A DNA stretch of 64,000 nt from Pirellulaceae bacterium (GTDB taxonomy: Bacteria; Planctomycetota; Planctomycetia; Pirellulales; Pirellulaceae), in NCBI GenBank assembly GCA_022448645.1, contig JAKVBZ010000010.1, positions 41,194-105,193 on the forward strand, given 5' to 3'. The notes beneath the pieces are model-generated. The model was not told where the DNA came from and ran no database searches. It worked only from the letters and a program-made list of their open reading frames with translations. The translations under genes were made by a program, and so were the position numbers. The stretch's first letter is position 1; each line of letters begins with the position of its first letter. Of the stretch, positions 8,141 to 16,923 are shown piece after piece.

Positions 8141-10996
8141 TCATTCATGGTTGTTCAGCAGTAGTGCCCCTTGCAAACATTGGCCTGTGTGGCTGCGCGG
8201 CTGTTGCGCGACGTCTTCTGGAGTGCCGGTAGCGACGATGTGTCCCCCTCCTTTACCTCCTTCGGGACCTAAGTCGACGATCCAATCCGCCGATTTAATA
8301 ACATCTAAATTGTGTTCAATTACGATCACGGTGTTTCCTTGATCGACGAGCCGTTGTAGCACCGAAAGCAACTGTTTCACGTCGACGAAATGCAACCCGG
8401 TTGTGGGTTCATCCAGGATATAGAGTGTCCTTCCCGTGTCCACGCGAGCTAGTTGTGTTGCTAGTTTAACGCGTTGAGCTTCACCCCCGGAAAGTGTTGG
8501 CGATGGTTGACCCAGCGGTAAGTATCCGAGGCCTACTTGCTGCAGGCTCTGCAGCAAGCGATGCATGACGGGGAAGTTTTCGAATAGTTCGACGGCTTCG
8601 TTCACTTCCATTGCAAGTACGTCTGCGATCGTCTTTTGCCGATAACGGATTTGCAACGTCTGTCGGTTGAAACGAGTCCCGCGACAGGCTGTGCACATAA
8701 CATGCATGTCCGGCAGGAAGTTCATTTCAATCTTTTTAACGCCATGGCCCTCACACGCTTCGCACCTTCCACCCCGCACATTGAAACTAAAGCGACCGAC
8801 TCCGTATCCCCGCTGTCTGGCTTCCTTGGTTTGCTTGAATACCTTCCGAACCTCATCGAACAAACCGGTATAGGTGGCTGGACAACTGCGAGCCGACCGG
8901 CCGATAGACGACTGATCAATTGCTACTAATTTATCGATATGTTCCACCCCCACTAGCTTCTCGTAAGACCCGGGTCGCGCAGTCACACTTCCCAGTTCTC
9001 GAGCTACCGCAGGGGAAAGCGTGTCGTTCACGAGTGAACTCTTGCCGGAACCACTTACTCCGGTAACGCAAGTAAGCACACCGAGCGGAAAGCGAGTTTC
9101 GACATGGTGTAGATTATTGAGACTAGCACCCGAAACAAGCAGCGAAGGTGCATTTTGTGTCGGGCGACGGCGATGGGGAACTTCGATTCGATCTGACCCG
9201 CTCAGATAACGTCCGGTTGGCGAATTGTTATCGAGCATAACAGCGGCAGGTGCCCCTTGCGCCACGACCAATCCTCCCCCACGTCCCGGCCCTGGTCCCA
9301 CATCGATCAAGTGATCGGCAGCCCGCATCATAGCCTCATCGTGTTCCACGACCAGCACGGTATTACCTTGGAGTTGCAGGTCCCGCAAAGAACGAATCAG
9401 GCGTTCGTTGTCGCGAGGATGCAAGCCGATGGATGGCTCGTCCAGGATGTAGCAGACACCGACCAACCCAGAGCCGATGCTTGTGGCAAGCCGTACACGT
9501 TGTAACTCGCCGCCGCTTAGCGTATCGGCCGAACGATCCAATGACAGATAATGGACGCCTACTTCTTCCAGGAATTGTAGGCGACGAACGATCTCTGCCA
9601 CCAGCGGTGTCGCGACAGCTTGTTTGTCTTCGGCAATCTCGATTTGGCTCAAAAAAGTACGAGCCAAGTCTAATGGTAGTTGTGTGATCTGATGGATGGA
9701 TCGTCCAGCCAATTTCACCTGGCGGGCTTCGACCCGTAATCTCGATCCCTCGCAAGCCTCGCAGCGCAGTTCAGCTCGATAGGATTCTAATTCGTCTCGA
9801 CGTTTCTCCTGTGTGGACGTGGCGAGTTCCTTTTCCAGTAGGGTCAACAATCCGTCGAAGGATACATCGTCCCCTTCCAAAAGTTGCTTCACCATCGAAG
9901 CGTTCCATGCGCACAACGGCTGATCACCATCGAGTTGGTGGTGATCTAGAAACTCAGTGAGTGAAGTATGGCGCCGCTTCCGCTGGGCAGCAGTCCCGCT
10001 TTGCCACGGTGCTATGGCACCTTGATCAAGAGAGCGTGAGTGGTCCGGCAGTACCGCATCGGGATCGAAGGACCATGTCGAGCCAAGTCCTTCACAAATA
10101 GGACACGCACCATGCGGACTGTTAAAGCTGAATGTCTGAGGCTCGATGGCATGGTAGTGTATGTCACATTTTGGACAGGCGTATCGGGTACTGAACAAAC
10201 GGTCGTGCCATGGAGCTGTATTCGTGGACGGCCTATCTTTCTGTCCTGCCGTTTGGTAGCAGGCAACCAGCGTACCGGCCCCGTGTTTGACAGCCAGCAG
10301 AACTGACTCAGCTATGCGAGATTGCGGCGCAGCACGGATGACAATGCGGTCGACTACCGCTTCAATGTCATGCGGTTCGTTCGGGGAAAGTTCCGGCAAG
10401 TGCTCCATGTCGTAAATCTCGCCATCGATGCGAGCTCTGACGAAGCCTGCCTTGCGAATCTCGGCAAACACGTCGCGGTGTTGTCCATTTTTTCCTTGAA
10501 CCAACGGCGCCAGCAGCATGACTTTGGTCCCCTCTGGCATCTGCTGCAGACTTTCACTGATTTGTGCTGGTGTCTGTTGTTCGATGGACGCCCCGCATTG
10601 GTAACAGTGCACGATTCCTACACGTGCCATCAGTAGTCGCAGATAGTCATAGATCTCAGTAATGGTCGCTACCGTGCTGCGCGGATTGCGGCTGGCCGAT
10701 TTCTGTTCCAGGCAAAGTGTTGGCTGTAGGCCGACAATGGCGTCCACTTCAGGACGTTCCATCTGGTCAAAGAATTGTCGGGCTGCGACAGAGAGGCTTT
10801 CGATGTACTGTCGTTGGCTTTCCGCGTGCAACGCGTTGAATGTCAAGGAACTTTTTCCTGATCCGCTCACGCCCGTCACAACGACAAACTGGTTGCGTGG
10901 GATGTCCACACTCACATTACGTAGATTGTGGACACACGCACCTCGTATTTGGATGGCCGTCGTTGAGGCGTGATTCTCTGCAGTTCCCGTGGACAT
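8141..10996 (-). CDS. uvrA: Excinuclease ABC subunit A (nucleotide excision repair)
   Basis: The 951-residue protein is the DNA damage-recognition ATPase of nucleotide excision repair, acting in the cytoplasm with UvrB and UvrC. The two ABC halves are visible: Walker A GVSGSGKSS at residues 42-50 and again in the second half (GVSGSGKSSLVND), each later paired with an LSGGE signature (TLSGGELQRVRLATSIGSG; TLSGGEAQRVKLATQLA) and an ILDEP Walker B. Zinc-type Cys pairs occur as CPKC...CPIC in the first half, CEAC before the first signature, and CEAC...CTAC in the second half. Length is normal. It is divergent from dgt, with about 165 bases between the starts. One substitution against the common pattern is NALHAESQRQY for DTLHAEGQRRY after the first Walker A; a second uvrA paralogue elsewhere cannot be excluded. 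Confidence 0.95.
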   Translation of the reverse strand: MSTGTAENHASTTAIQIRGACVHNLRNVSVDIPRNQFVVVTGVSGSGKSSLTFNALHAESQRQYIESLSVAARQFFDQMERPEVDAIVGLQPTLCLEQKSASRNPRSTVATITEIYDYLRLLMARVGIVHCYQCGASIEQQTPAQISESLQQMPEGTKVMLLAPLVQGKNGQHRDVFAEIRKAGFVRARIDGEIYDMEHLPELSPNEPHDIEAVVDRIVIRAAPQSRIAESVLLAVKHGAGTLVACYQTAGQKDRPSTNTAPWHDRLFSTRYACPKCDIHYHAIEPQTFSFNSPHGACPICEGLGSTWSFDPDAVLPDHSRSLDQGAIAPWQSGTAAQRKRRHTSLTEFLDHHQLDGDQPLCAWNASMVKQLLEGDDVSFDGLLTLLEKELATSTQEKRRDELESYRAELRCEACEGSRLRVEARQVKLAGRSIHQITQLPLDLARTFLSQIEIAEDKQAVATPLVAEIVRRLQFLEEVGVHYLSLDRSADTLSGGELQRVRLATSIGSGLVGVCYILDEPSIGLHPRDNERLIRSLRDLQLQGNTVLVVEHDEAMMRAADHLIDVGPGPGRGGGLVVAQGAPAAVMLDNNSPTGRYLSGSDRIEVPHRRRPTQNAPSLLVSGASLNNLHHVETRFPLGVLTCVTGVSGSGKSSLVNDTLSPAVARELGSVTARPGSYEKLVGVEHIDKLVAIDQSSIGRSARSCPATYTGLFDEVRKVFKQTKEARQRGYGVGRFSFNVRGGRCEACEGHGVKKIEMNFLPDMHVMCTACRGTRFNRQTLQIRYRQKTIADVLAMEVNEAVELFENFPVMHRLLQSLQQVGLGYLPLGQPSPTLSGGEAQRVKLATQLARVDTGRTLYILDEPTTGLHFVDVKQLLSVLQRLVDQGNTVIVIEHNLDVIKSADWIVDLGPEGGKGGGHIVATGTPEDVAQQPRSHTGQCLQGALLLNNHE

Positions 10997-11161
10997 GTCT
11001 GGTTTCTAAGGCACTTCCAGCAGGATGGCAAGTGCAGTGATGTCGCATCCTGTGATGCGAATTGATAGGCTTGCAGGTCTTGTGTGTTGCCGGCACTTGT
11101 CACTGGGTCACCTTGACCGGTATAGTTCGTGCAGCAGCCCAACACGCATGCGAAGCAATAG

Positions 11162-12298
11162 ATGAATCACAACCAGCAACCATCGACGTGGAATTCACTT
11201 CAGACTTACCTCGAACGAGAGGAGCTGTTGCTGGCTCCATTCGCGATGCATAGCCGGGATTCGTTGGGGCGCAAGCATCCGGAGCCAGATCACGATTATC
11301 GAGGGCCGTATCAGCGAGACAGGGATCGAGTCCTTCACAGTGCCGCCTATCGTCGGCTCTCCGACAAGACACAAGTCTTCACCGGTGAAATGGGCGATTA
11401 TCACCGGACCAGGCTGACACATACGCTGGAAGTTGCCTCAATCGCTCGAACTATCGGCCGCGCGCTTCGACTGAATGAAGATCTGATTGAAGCACTTGCC
11501 CTTTTGCATGACATTGGACATCCTCCCTTTGGGCACGCGGGCGAAGATGCACTAAATGAATGTCTTAGTGCGTCCGGTGGATTTTCTCACAATGAGTATG
11601 CACTCTGTCTTGTGGAAGCACTCGAAGTCCGTTACCACGAGTTTCCTGGTCTTAATCTGACACACGAAGTTTTGCAGGGTCAGGTTTCCCGTGTGGACAA
11701 AGAATCTGGTCCTTGTCCCTTGATGGAAGTACAGGTCGTCGATCTGGCAGACAGCGTTACTTACGATGCTCACGATACGGATGATGCATTAGCACTAGGG
11801 CTGTTGACGTTCGAAGAGTTGCAAGAGACCTCGTTGATTCGTGACACGGCGGAGGTTGTCGAATCACGAGCCGGCCGTTTGTCAGGTGATTTGCTACGCA
11901 AGCTGGTCGTCCACGAATTAATTGACCTGCAAGTAAGTGATGTATTGTTGCACACAGAACGTTGGTTGCAGGGGCACGCCCCGAGCAGCTCAACCGCGCT
12001 ACGTGAGACCGGGTTTCGCATCGGTGCCGGTGAAGAAATGGCCAAAAAGAAGAAAGAGCTGGAATCTTTTTTGTACGAGCGTGTATACCGGCATCCGAAA
12101 CTTGTCGAGGAGCGATCCTGCGGACAGGCCCAATTGAAGTCCATGTTCGACGGCTACCAACAACGTCCTGAGCTGTTACCAAGCCGTTTTCAGGCGAGGG
12201 CAGAACAAGTTGGCTTGGCCCGAAGCGTTGCTGAGTACTTGGCCGGAATGACCGACACCTATTGTGGCCAGCAATTTGAGCGACATTTCAAGGATTGA
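11162..12298 (+). CDS. dgt: Deoxyguanosinetriphosphate triphosphohydrolase-like protein
   Basis: This 378-residue HD-domain dNTPase carries YRGPYQRDRDRVLHSAAYRR (residues 47-65) and FTGEMGDYHRTRLTHTLEVA, giving the first metal His at 87, then the HD pair at 116-117 in LLHDIGHPPFGHAGEDAL. DLADSVTYDAHDTDDAL supplies the later metal Asp. These are standard for Dgt-type enzymes, which cleave dGTP (often other dNTPs) to the nucleoside and triphosphate; the short form is usual outside Enterobacteria. The C-terminal region ends with YLAGMTDTYCGQQFERHF, again typical. It is transcribed away from uvrA. No strong ribosome-binding site is seen before the ATG. Confidence 0.9.
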   Translation: MNHNQQPSTWNSLQTYLEREELLLAPFAMHSRDSLGRKHPEPDHDYRGPYQRDRDRVLHSAAYRRLSDKTQVFTGEMGDYHRTRLTHTLEVASIARTIGRALRLNEDLIEALALLHDIGHPPFGHAGEDALNECLSASGGFSHNEYALCLVEALEVRYHEFPGLNLTHEVLQGQVSRVDKESGPCPLMEVQVVDLADSVTYDAHDTDDALALGLLTFEELQETSLIRDTAEVVESRAGRLSGDLLRKLVVHELIDLQVSDVLLHTERWLQGHAPSSSTALRETGFRIGAGEEMAKKKKELESFLYERVYRHPKLVEERSCGQAQLKSMFDGYQQRPELLPSRFQARAEQVGLARSVAEYLAGMTDTYCGQQFERHFKD

Positions 12299-12570
12299 TC
12301 GGGCTACGGGGTTTCAGCGACCAGCGGCGCTGATAAAATAGATAGAAGGAGTGTCAGAGAAGGGTCCGACGCGGCGCAGATTAAGTTCAAGCAAGAATTT
12401 CTCTGTGTGGCATGATCCAGGTAGTCTGTTTGGATACCCTGTCCAGATATCGTGGTAGGCTGGCGGAAGGGCTATCCAAACTTTTCCCTCAAGTCATTCC
12501 CGCTGCCGCTTTCGGTAATGAGTCCTGACGCTCCGTTCACCCTCGTCTTACTCTTTGGGCAACCGATGCT

Positions 12571-13608
12571 ATGGCGCTGCTAATCCTTCGCTGTGTGTTC
12601 GTCTTGGTTGCCGTAGGCGCAGCCATATCCTACATCAATACCGGTTTGCCGCCGGAAGGCAACTCGCAGTTTCCCGGTATGTTGGTGACAAGTGTGCTCA
12701 TCGTCGCTGCAGTTGTGATCGCAATTGATATCCTGGTACCCAAAAAGCGAATTGAAATCATCTCAACGGTATATTTCGGCACGCTCATTGGATTTTTTCT
12801 TACGTATATTGTGAGTCTGGCTCTCGTGCCATTGATTGCTCAAGCCAGTATGTTGGGTGAGTATCGTGAAGTGATTCAGGTGGGAATTGGCATTGTATTG
12901 TGCTACATGTGTATCAGCGTACTCATGCAGACCAAAGATGATTTTCGATTTATCATCCCTTACGTCGAATTTTCAAAAGAAATCAAAGGGCTCAAACCAT
13001 TCATTCTCGATACCAGCGTTATCATTGACGGGCGGATAGCAGATGTCGTCGAAACGCAATTGATCGATAACCAATTGCTGATTCCCCGGTTTGTGCTCGC
13101 CGAGTTGCAAGGTATTGCTGACAGCAGTGACCGGTTGCGTCGAAGTCGTGGTCGGCGAGGATTGGATATCCTTAATCGGTTACGCAGCAACGGTGACATC
13201 GATTTACATATCCATGAGCATGAATTGTTGGAGATGGCTGACGAGCCGGTCGATATGAAGCTCGTCATCCTTGCTCGACATTTGAACGGAAAAATCGTCA
13301 CCGGTGATTTCAATCTGAACAAAGTCGCCAGGCTAAATAACGTTGGCGTGATCAACTTGAATGATCTGGCGAACGCACTGAAGCCCGTATTCTTGCCGGG
13401 TGAAAATATCGACGTGCGCGTGGTAAAAGTCGGCGAAGAAGCAGGTCAGGGAGTCGGCTACCTGGATGACGGCACGATGATTGTTATCGAAGGCGGCCGG
13501 GAGCATCTGAATGAAAATGTGCGCGTCACAGTTACCAGTGTGTTGCAGACCAGTGCAGGACGTATGGTCTTCGGTCGTTTCGATGCCGCAGTCACGCAGG
13601 AAGTATAG
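12571..13608 (+). CDS. Membrane-anchored PIN-TRAM domain protein (YacL-like)
   Basis: The 345-residue protein has four hydrophobic segments in the first ~120 residues. A PIN ribonuclease-fold domain follows, beginning KPFILDTSVIIDGR near residue 143, with acidic positions in ILDTS, LAELQ and IVTGDFNLNKVA. A C-terminal TRAM-like domain begins near residue 283 (EEAGQGVGYLDDGTMIVIEGG) and ends with a typical VTSVLQTSAGRMVFG. This order matches the YacL family of membrane-bound PIN-TRAM proteins found across bacteria; the RNA target is not established. A ~270-base gap separates it from dgt, so it probably has its own promoter. Confidence 0.88.
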   Translation: MALLILRCVFVLVAVGAAISYINTGLPPEGNSQFPGMLVTSVLIVAAVVIAIDILVPKKRIEIISTVYFGTLIGFFLTYIVSLALVPLIAQASMLGEYREVIQVGIGIVLCYMCISVLMQTKDDFRFIIPYVEFSKEIKGLKPFILDTSVIIDGRIADVVETQLIDNQLLIPRFVLAELQGIADSSDRLRRSRGRRGLDILNRLRSNGDIDLHIHEHELLEMADEPVDMKLVILARHLNGKIVTGDFNLNKVARLNNVGVINLNDLANALKPVFLPGENIDVRVVKVGEEAGQGVGYLDDGTMIVIEGGREHLNENVRVTVTSVLQTSAGRMVFGRFDAAVTQEV

Positions 13609-13719
13609 AAGCCCCTTCTAAAATCCCCAGCCGTGGCCACAATCTCCAGGTTCTCTGGCCATACCGGACGTTAGCTAGTTCCGGTTCAATGTTTTGGAAG
13701 CAGGTTTAATGTCTGTGTG

Positions 13720-14607
13720 TCAGCGCTGGGAAAACAATGGTAGATCCTCTTCCAGCCGGCGCCGAGCCATCTGGCAGTACACTTCCGCACAATCAATGCC
13801 GATGTATTTACGCCCCAGTTTTTTGGCCACAACGGCCGTCGTACCGCTCCCCAGAAATGGATCCAGCACGACTCCTTCTGCTGGACACCCAGCCAGGACG
13901 GCCGTTTCTACAAGCTGTTCGGGAAAGACGGCAAAGTGAGTTTCCCGACATTTCGATAGCGGTATCGACCATACGGTACGCTTGTTTCGGCCTTGAGGAT
14001 GAAAGGCCTGGTCCCAACGGGCATCGTGCAGGTTGCTATTGCCACTGTTCTTTCCGTTTTCCGGCGTGCTGTCACGTTGAAAAAAATGACGTCGTCCGCC
14101 GCGCATTCGGCTGTTTTCCGTAAAAGTAACGTGCGGCTCACGAATCGCATCTGCGTCGTAGTAATAGTCCTTTTGTTTGGTTAACAAAAATACATACTCA
14201 TGATCGGTTGTAGGGCGAGTCTTCACAGAGGAAGGCATGGCGTTTGGCTTTTGCCAAATGATGTCACTGCGCAGAATCCATCCATCATCACAAAGCGCCA
14301 AAGCGAATCTCCATGGCAATCCCAACAGCTCTCCACGTGAATACTTGTCACCTAGCACCACCCAGATCGATCCAGTGTCGCGCAGCACACGATGCGCTTC
14401 ACGAAAAACTCCAGTTAATTTTTCAATGTATTCTGCCGGTGTTGCTTCCTGGCCAAGTTGAGCCTCATCTGGGTAGTTCCGTTGCTGATAATAAGGCGGG
14501 CTGGTCACGATCACATCGACCAATTGGTCGGGCAATTGTTCCAGCTGTGAACGCGCGTCACCGCAGTAGATTTGATCAAAGTAAACAGATGGATCTTTGG
14601 TTGTCAT
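13720..14607 (-). CDS. Site-specific DNA methyltransferase (amino-methylating, beta-class order)
   Basis: The 295-residue enzyme has the catalytic motif TSPPY (residues 35-39, in DVIVTSPPYYQQRNYP) ahead of the SAM-binding motif DPFLGSGTT (about 247-255) and KYIGID, the order found in beta-class N4-cytosine/N6-adenine methyltransferases. The middle part is a variable target-recognition region. The Ser form of the catalytic motif is more often linked to N4-cytosine methylation, but this is not decisive. No restriction endonuclease gene is adjacent (neighbours are a PIN-TRAM protein and a lactonase-like protein), so it looks like a solitary methyltransferase. The target site cannot be read from the sequence. 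Confidence 0.88.
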   Translation of the reverse strand: MTTKDPSVYFDQIYCGDARSQLEQLPDQLVDVIVTSPPYYQQRNYPDEAQLGQEATPAEYIEKLTGVFREAHRVLRDTGSIWVVLGDKYSRGELLGLPWRFALALCDDGWILRSDIIWQKPNAMPSSVKTRPTTDHEYVFLLTKQKDYYYDADAIREPHVTFTENSRMRGGRRHFFQRDSTPENGKNSGNSNLHDARWDQAFHPQGRNKRTVWSIPLSKCRETHFAVFPEQLVETAVLAGCPAEGVVLDPFLGSGTTAVVAKKLGRKYIGIDCAEVYCQMARRRLEEDLPLFSQR

Positions 14608-14613
14608 CCTTGC

Positions 14614-15678
14614 TCAACGGATCATGATGCAGGAAGGGCTGGGAATCGATAAAGGATCGCCGACGGACCTTAAGTTACCTGTTTGTGCATCGATATGAAA
14701 TACCGTAACGTTGTTTCCGGGCATATTTGCACATAACAGGAACTGACCATCCTTGGTGATAGCCAGATTTTGTGGGCCCTTACCACCACTGGGGACGATG
14801 TCCAACAGCGTCAGTGTGCCCGTCGATTCAACACGGTACGCGGCCACACTGTCATGGCCGCGATTCGTTCCATAGATGAATCGACCGTCAGGTGTGACCT
14901 TGACGTCCGCACAGTGACTGGTGCCGTCAAAATCTTCGGGTAACGTTGAAATGGTTTGACGTTCGATAAGAAATCCAGTCTCCATGTTGTGATCGAATAC
15001 AGTCAACGAATTTGCCATCTCGTTGATGACGTAAACATGTTGTCCACTAGGGTGAAACGTCAGATGTCGTGGGCCGGCACCAGGGATTGTGCGCACAAAA
15101 GGTTGTTTGTTCGGTGATAGCCTAGATGTCTCGGCGTCAAAGGAGTATGCCAGGATCTGATCCAAACCAAGGTCCGCGGCATAGGCCCAGCGGTTGTTGG
15201 GGCTGACAACGATACAGTGAGCATGTGGCCCTTGTTGCCGGTCCACATTGACGCTTGACCCTGAGTGCTGATGAAAGGATATCGCTTCGGAAATCGAACC
15301 ATCTTCTCGGAGCGAATAGGAGGCGACGCTTCCCCCCAGGTAGTTCGCCAGGAATAACACCTTGCCGGATGCATCCACATCCAAGTAACAAGACGCCGCG
15401 CCGCGTGAGGACTGTCGATTGATTAGTTGTAACTCACCTTGATCGTTGGTGATACGATATGCCGCGACCTGTTCGTCTTTCTGGCCGCCAAACTCGCCAG
15501 GTGCGTGAATCGAGTAAAGATGCTTTTCGTCCGGAGAGATCGCAAGAAAGAAAGGATGTTCTACGTCGGTCGTCTTCGCGACAGGTTTCCATTTGGCGTG
15601 CTGCGGGTCGAGCAGATATGCGTGAATGGCTCCGGTTTCACCTGGAGCAAAAGCAGTTATGAAAACTAATAAAGGCAT
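14614..15678 (-). CDS. Lactonase-family seven-bladed beta-propeller protein, probably exported
   Basis: The ~354-residue protein has repeated propeller blades with typical phrases: FFLAISPDEKHLYSIH, HCIVVSPNNRWAYAADLGLD, HLTFHPSGQHVYVINEMANS, DVKVTPDGRFIYGTNRGHDS and LAITKDGQFLLCANMPGN. This matches the Pgl-type 6-phosphogluconolactonase/YkgB family (PF10282). The N-terminus (MPLLVFITAFAPGETGA) is a short signal-peptide-like segment, so an envelope role is possible and a lactonase activity is not proven. The start at 15678 is chosen because AAGGA lies about nine bases upstream; a GTG at 15684 is the alternative. The stop is 6 bases from the start of the methyltransferase gene on the same strand, suggesting co-transcription. 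Confidence 0.85.
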   Translation of the reverse strand: MPLLVFITAFAPGETGAIHAYLLDPQHAKWKPVAKTTDVEHPFFLAISPDEKHLYSIHAPGEFGGQKDEQVAAYRITNDQGELQLINRQSSRGAASCYLDVDASGKVLFLANYLGGSVASYSLREDGSISEAISFHQHSGSSVNVDRQQGPHAHCIVVSPNNRWAYAADLGLDQILAYSFDAETSRLSPNKQPFVRTIPGAGPRHLTFHPSGQHVYVINEMANSLTVFDHNMETGFLIERQTISTLPEDFDGTSHCADVKVTPDGRFIYGTNRGHDSVAAYRVESTGTLTLLDIVPSGGKGPQNLAITKDGQFLLCANMPGNNVTVFHIDAQTGNLRSVGDPLSIPSPSCIMIR

Positions 15679-15765
15679 GAGCACATTTCCTTAAGAATAC
15701 GATTACACTGAGTTTACGGCGTCCTTCACCGCTTGTCGAATCTCGGCATCCTTGTCATTCATCTA

Positions 15766-15936
15766 TTATTTCAGGGGTTCCATTACGATTACAGCAGGCT
15801 CACCCATGGCGCCAGTCAGACGGTTCAGGCGGCGATTCGCGTTGGCAAATCCGCGATCGCTCTTTTGCTTAGACATCCAAAATGCTGGCATGGTAACGAT
15901 TAGCAGCAGCAAACTAAGGCAATACAGCAAGGCCAT
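15766..15936 (-). CDS. Small single-pass membrane protein (56 aa), unknown function
   Basis: The reading frame encodes 56 residues: an N-terminal hydrophobic helix (MALLYCLSLLLLIVTMPAFW) followed by a basic, Asn/Arg-rich cytoplasmic-like tail (SKQKSDRGFANANRRLNRL) and a short end AVIVMEPLK. GGGAGCAGGAG lies upstream at about 10 bases from the ATG, which supports translation. A second tiny frame of 19 codons (15703-15762, beginning MNDKDAEIRQAVKDAV) starts 3 bases after its stop and ends just before the lactonase-like gene, so the three may be one transcript. I do not recognise the family. Confidence 0.5.
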   Translation of the reverse strand: MALLYCLSLLLLIVTMPAFWMSKQKSDRGFANANRRLNRLTGAMGEPAVIVMEPLK

Positions 15937-16029
15937 CGCCAGTCACTCCTGCTCCCATGGATTTCCGCGCCGATTTTGATGTGCCCTTGCAGGTCCAGTG
16001 ATTTCTGTCTCGGTGTCCGTGTAATATCT

Positions 16030-16070
16030 GGAGCGGTCGACACGGGCATGATGGTGTCGGACACCGCTCC
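16030..16070. repeat. Strong imperfect palindrome, possible terminator or REP-like element
   Basis: GGAGCGGT (16030-16037) pairs with ACCGCTCC (16063-16070) and, inside these, CGACAC pairs with GTGTCG, giving a 14-bp stem with a 3-base bulge. CTTTTTCT follows on the plus strand. The nested palindrome GGTGTCGGACACC is also present. No gene on the plus strand obviously ends here, so a mobile palindromic repeat is as likely as a terminator. Confidence 0.5.
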
Positions 16071-16354
16071 CTTTTTCTGCGTGGCGTATTTTAGCATCTT
16101 TCCAGTCAGATTTGGGAAACAAGCCCGAACGATCTTTGTAGCCTCCAGTGTCAGGTTGTTATTGACGGTGAGTTTATCGCGAAAACCATTAGCAAGAACT
16201 CAAACGTTTTATGGTTTACTGACGTCCGACACGATGCCGAAAGTGCCTGCAAAATCGAGCAACAATGCCTCAGCAACAAGCGGTTCGCTGCGTTGTCAAA
16301 GCACTTGTCGTGCCCACTCGGGATCATTCATCATGATGCGGTCCACAAAGACCG

Positions 16355-16633
16355 ATGACGAATCCGGCCACATGTTGTGTGCGTTGTCACGCTTGCTGTC
16401 CTGATGACTACTGCCTGAAGCGGTTATCGGTAATTCACCCCGTCTGTACCTGCGGGTCTTGTGGCGACTATACTCTCAAATGGCTGCTCAGCGTGTCTTA
16501 TCAGCCTCCTTGTGGCTGTTGTCACGACGATGGTCCCAGCAGTTGCCCAACACTTGCTTGCCACCACTTACCGAAGTGTATTGGTGCCCATCGTGCAATC
16601 GATACGACGGGCCTCAAGCAGGACGTGCAATGA
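16355..16633 (+). CDS. Small Cys-rich protein of planctomycete type
   Basis: The 92-residue frame is very rich in Cys (17) with spaced clusters: ATCCVRCHACCPDDYCLKRL, CTCGSCGDYTLKWL, PCGCCHDD. The CCPDDYCLK/SCGDYTLK/CCHDD series looks like a degenerate internal repeat; I recall CPDDYC-type Cys-rich repeats in planctomycete proteins, but this was not checked. No signal peptide is visible, so the true N-terminus may lie upstream in another frame (frameshift) or the gene may be decaying. The ribosome-binding site is weak. It ends 24 bases before the DUF1805 gene on the same strand. Confidence 0.45.
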   Translation: MTNPATCCVRCHACCPDDYCLKRLSVIHPVCTCGSCGDYTLKWLLSVSYQPPCGCCHDDGPSSCPTLACHHLPKCIGAHRAIDTTGLKQDVQ

Positions 16634-16656
16634 TTGACAACCTAGGAGTTTCGGAG

Positions 16657-16923
16657 ATGGCGAATCAGGATACTATCGAACGATTGCGGATCGATCTGCA
16701 GTTACCCTTGTTGATTCAGCGTGGCAGCCGGGGGATGTTGGCTTGCGGTTATATCAATGTGGCCACGACCAATAAGACCGGGGAAGCGTGTGCTATCGTT
16801 CGCGGAGTGAACAGCTTCGATGATATGCTGGCAGCCAAGGTAGTCGAAGTCTCTGATCAAGCAAAGCAACTTGGGGTTCAGGAAGGAATGACTGGACAAG
16901 AGGCGCTTGAACTGTTTTGTTAA
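16657..16923 (+). CDS. DUF1805 family protein (YunC-like)
   Basis: The 88-residue protein matches the DUF1805 pattern closely: RGSRGMLACGYINVATTNKT, then GEACAIVRGVNSFDDMLAAKVVEVS and a C-terminal LGVQEGMTGQEALEL. The family is small, widespread in bacteria and archaea and of unknown function. The start at 16657 is chosen because AGGAG (16644-16648) is at good distance; an ATG at 16630 in frame would add nine residues not expected in the family. Its stop codon overlaps the end of a methyltransferase relic on the opposite strand. Confidence 0.85.
   Translation: MANQDTIERLRIDLQLPLLIQRGSRGMLACGYINVATTNKTGEACAIVRGVNSFDDMLAAKVVEVSDQAKQLGVQEGMTGQEALELFC

Noticed and set aside
15976..16404. Long plus-strand frame of 142 codons
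   Set aside because: Composition is not protein-like (no family pattern), it spans the palindrome at 16030-16070 and overlaps the better-supported Cys-rich frame.
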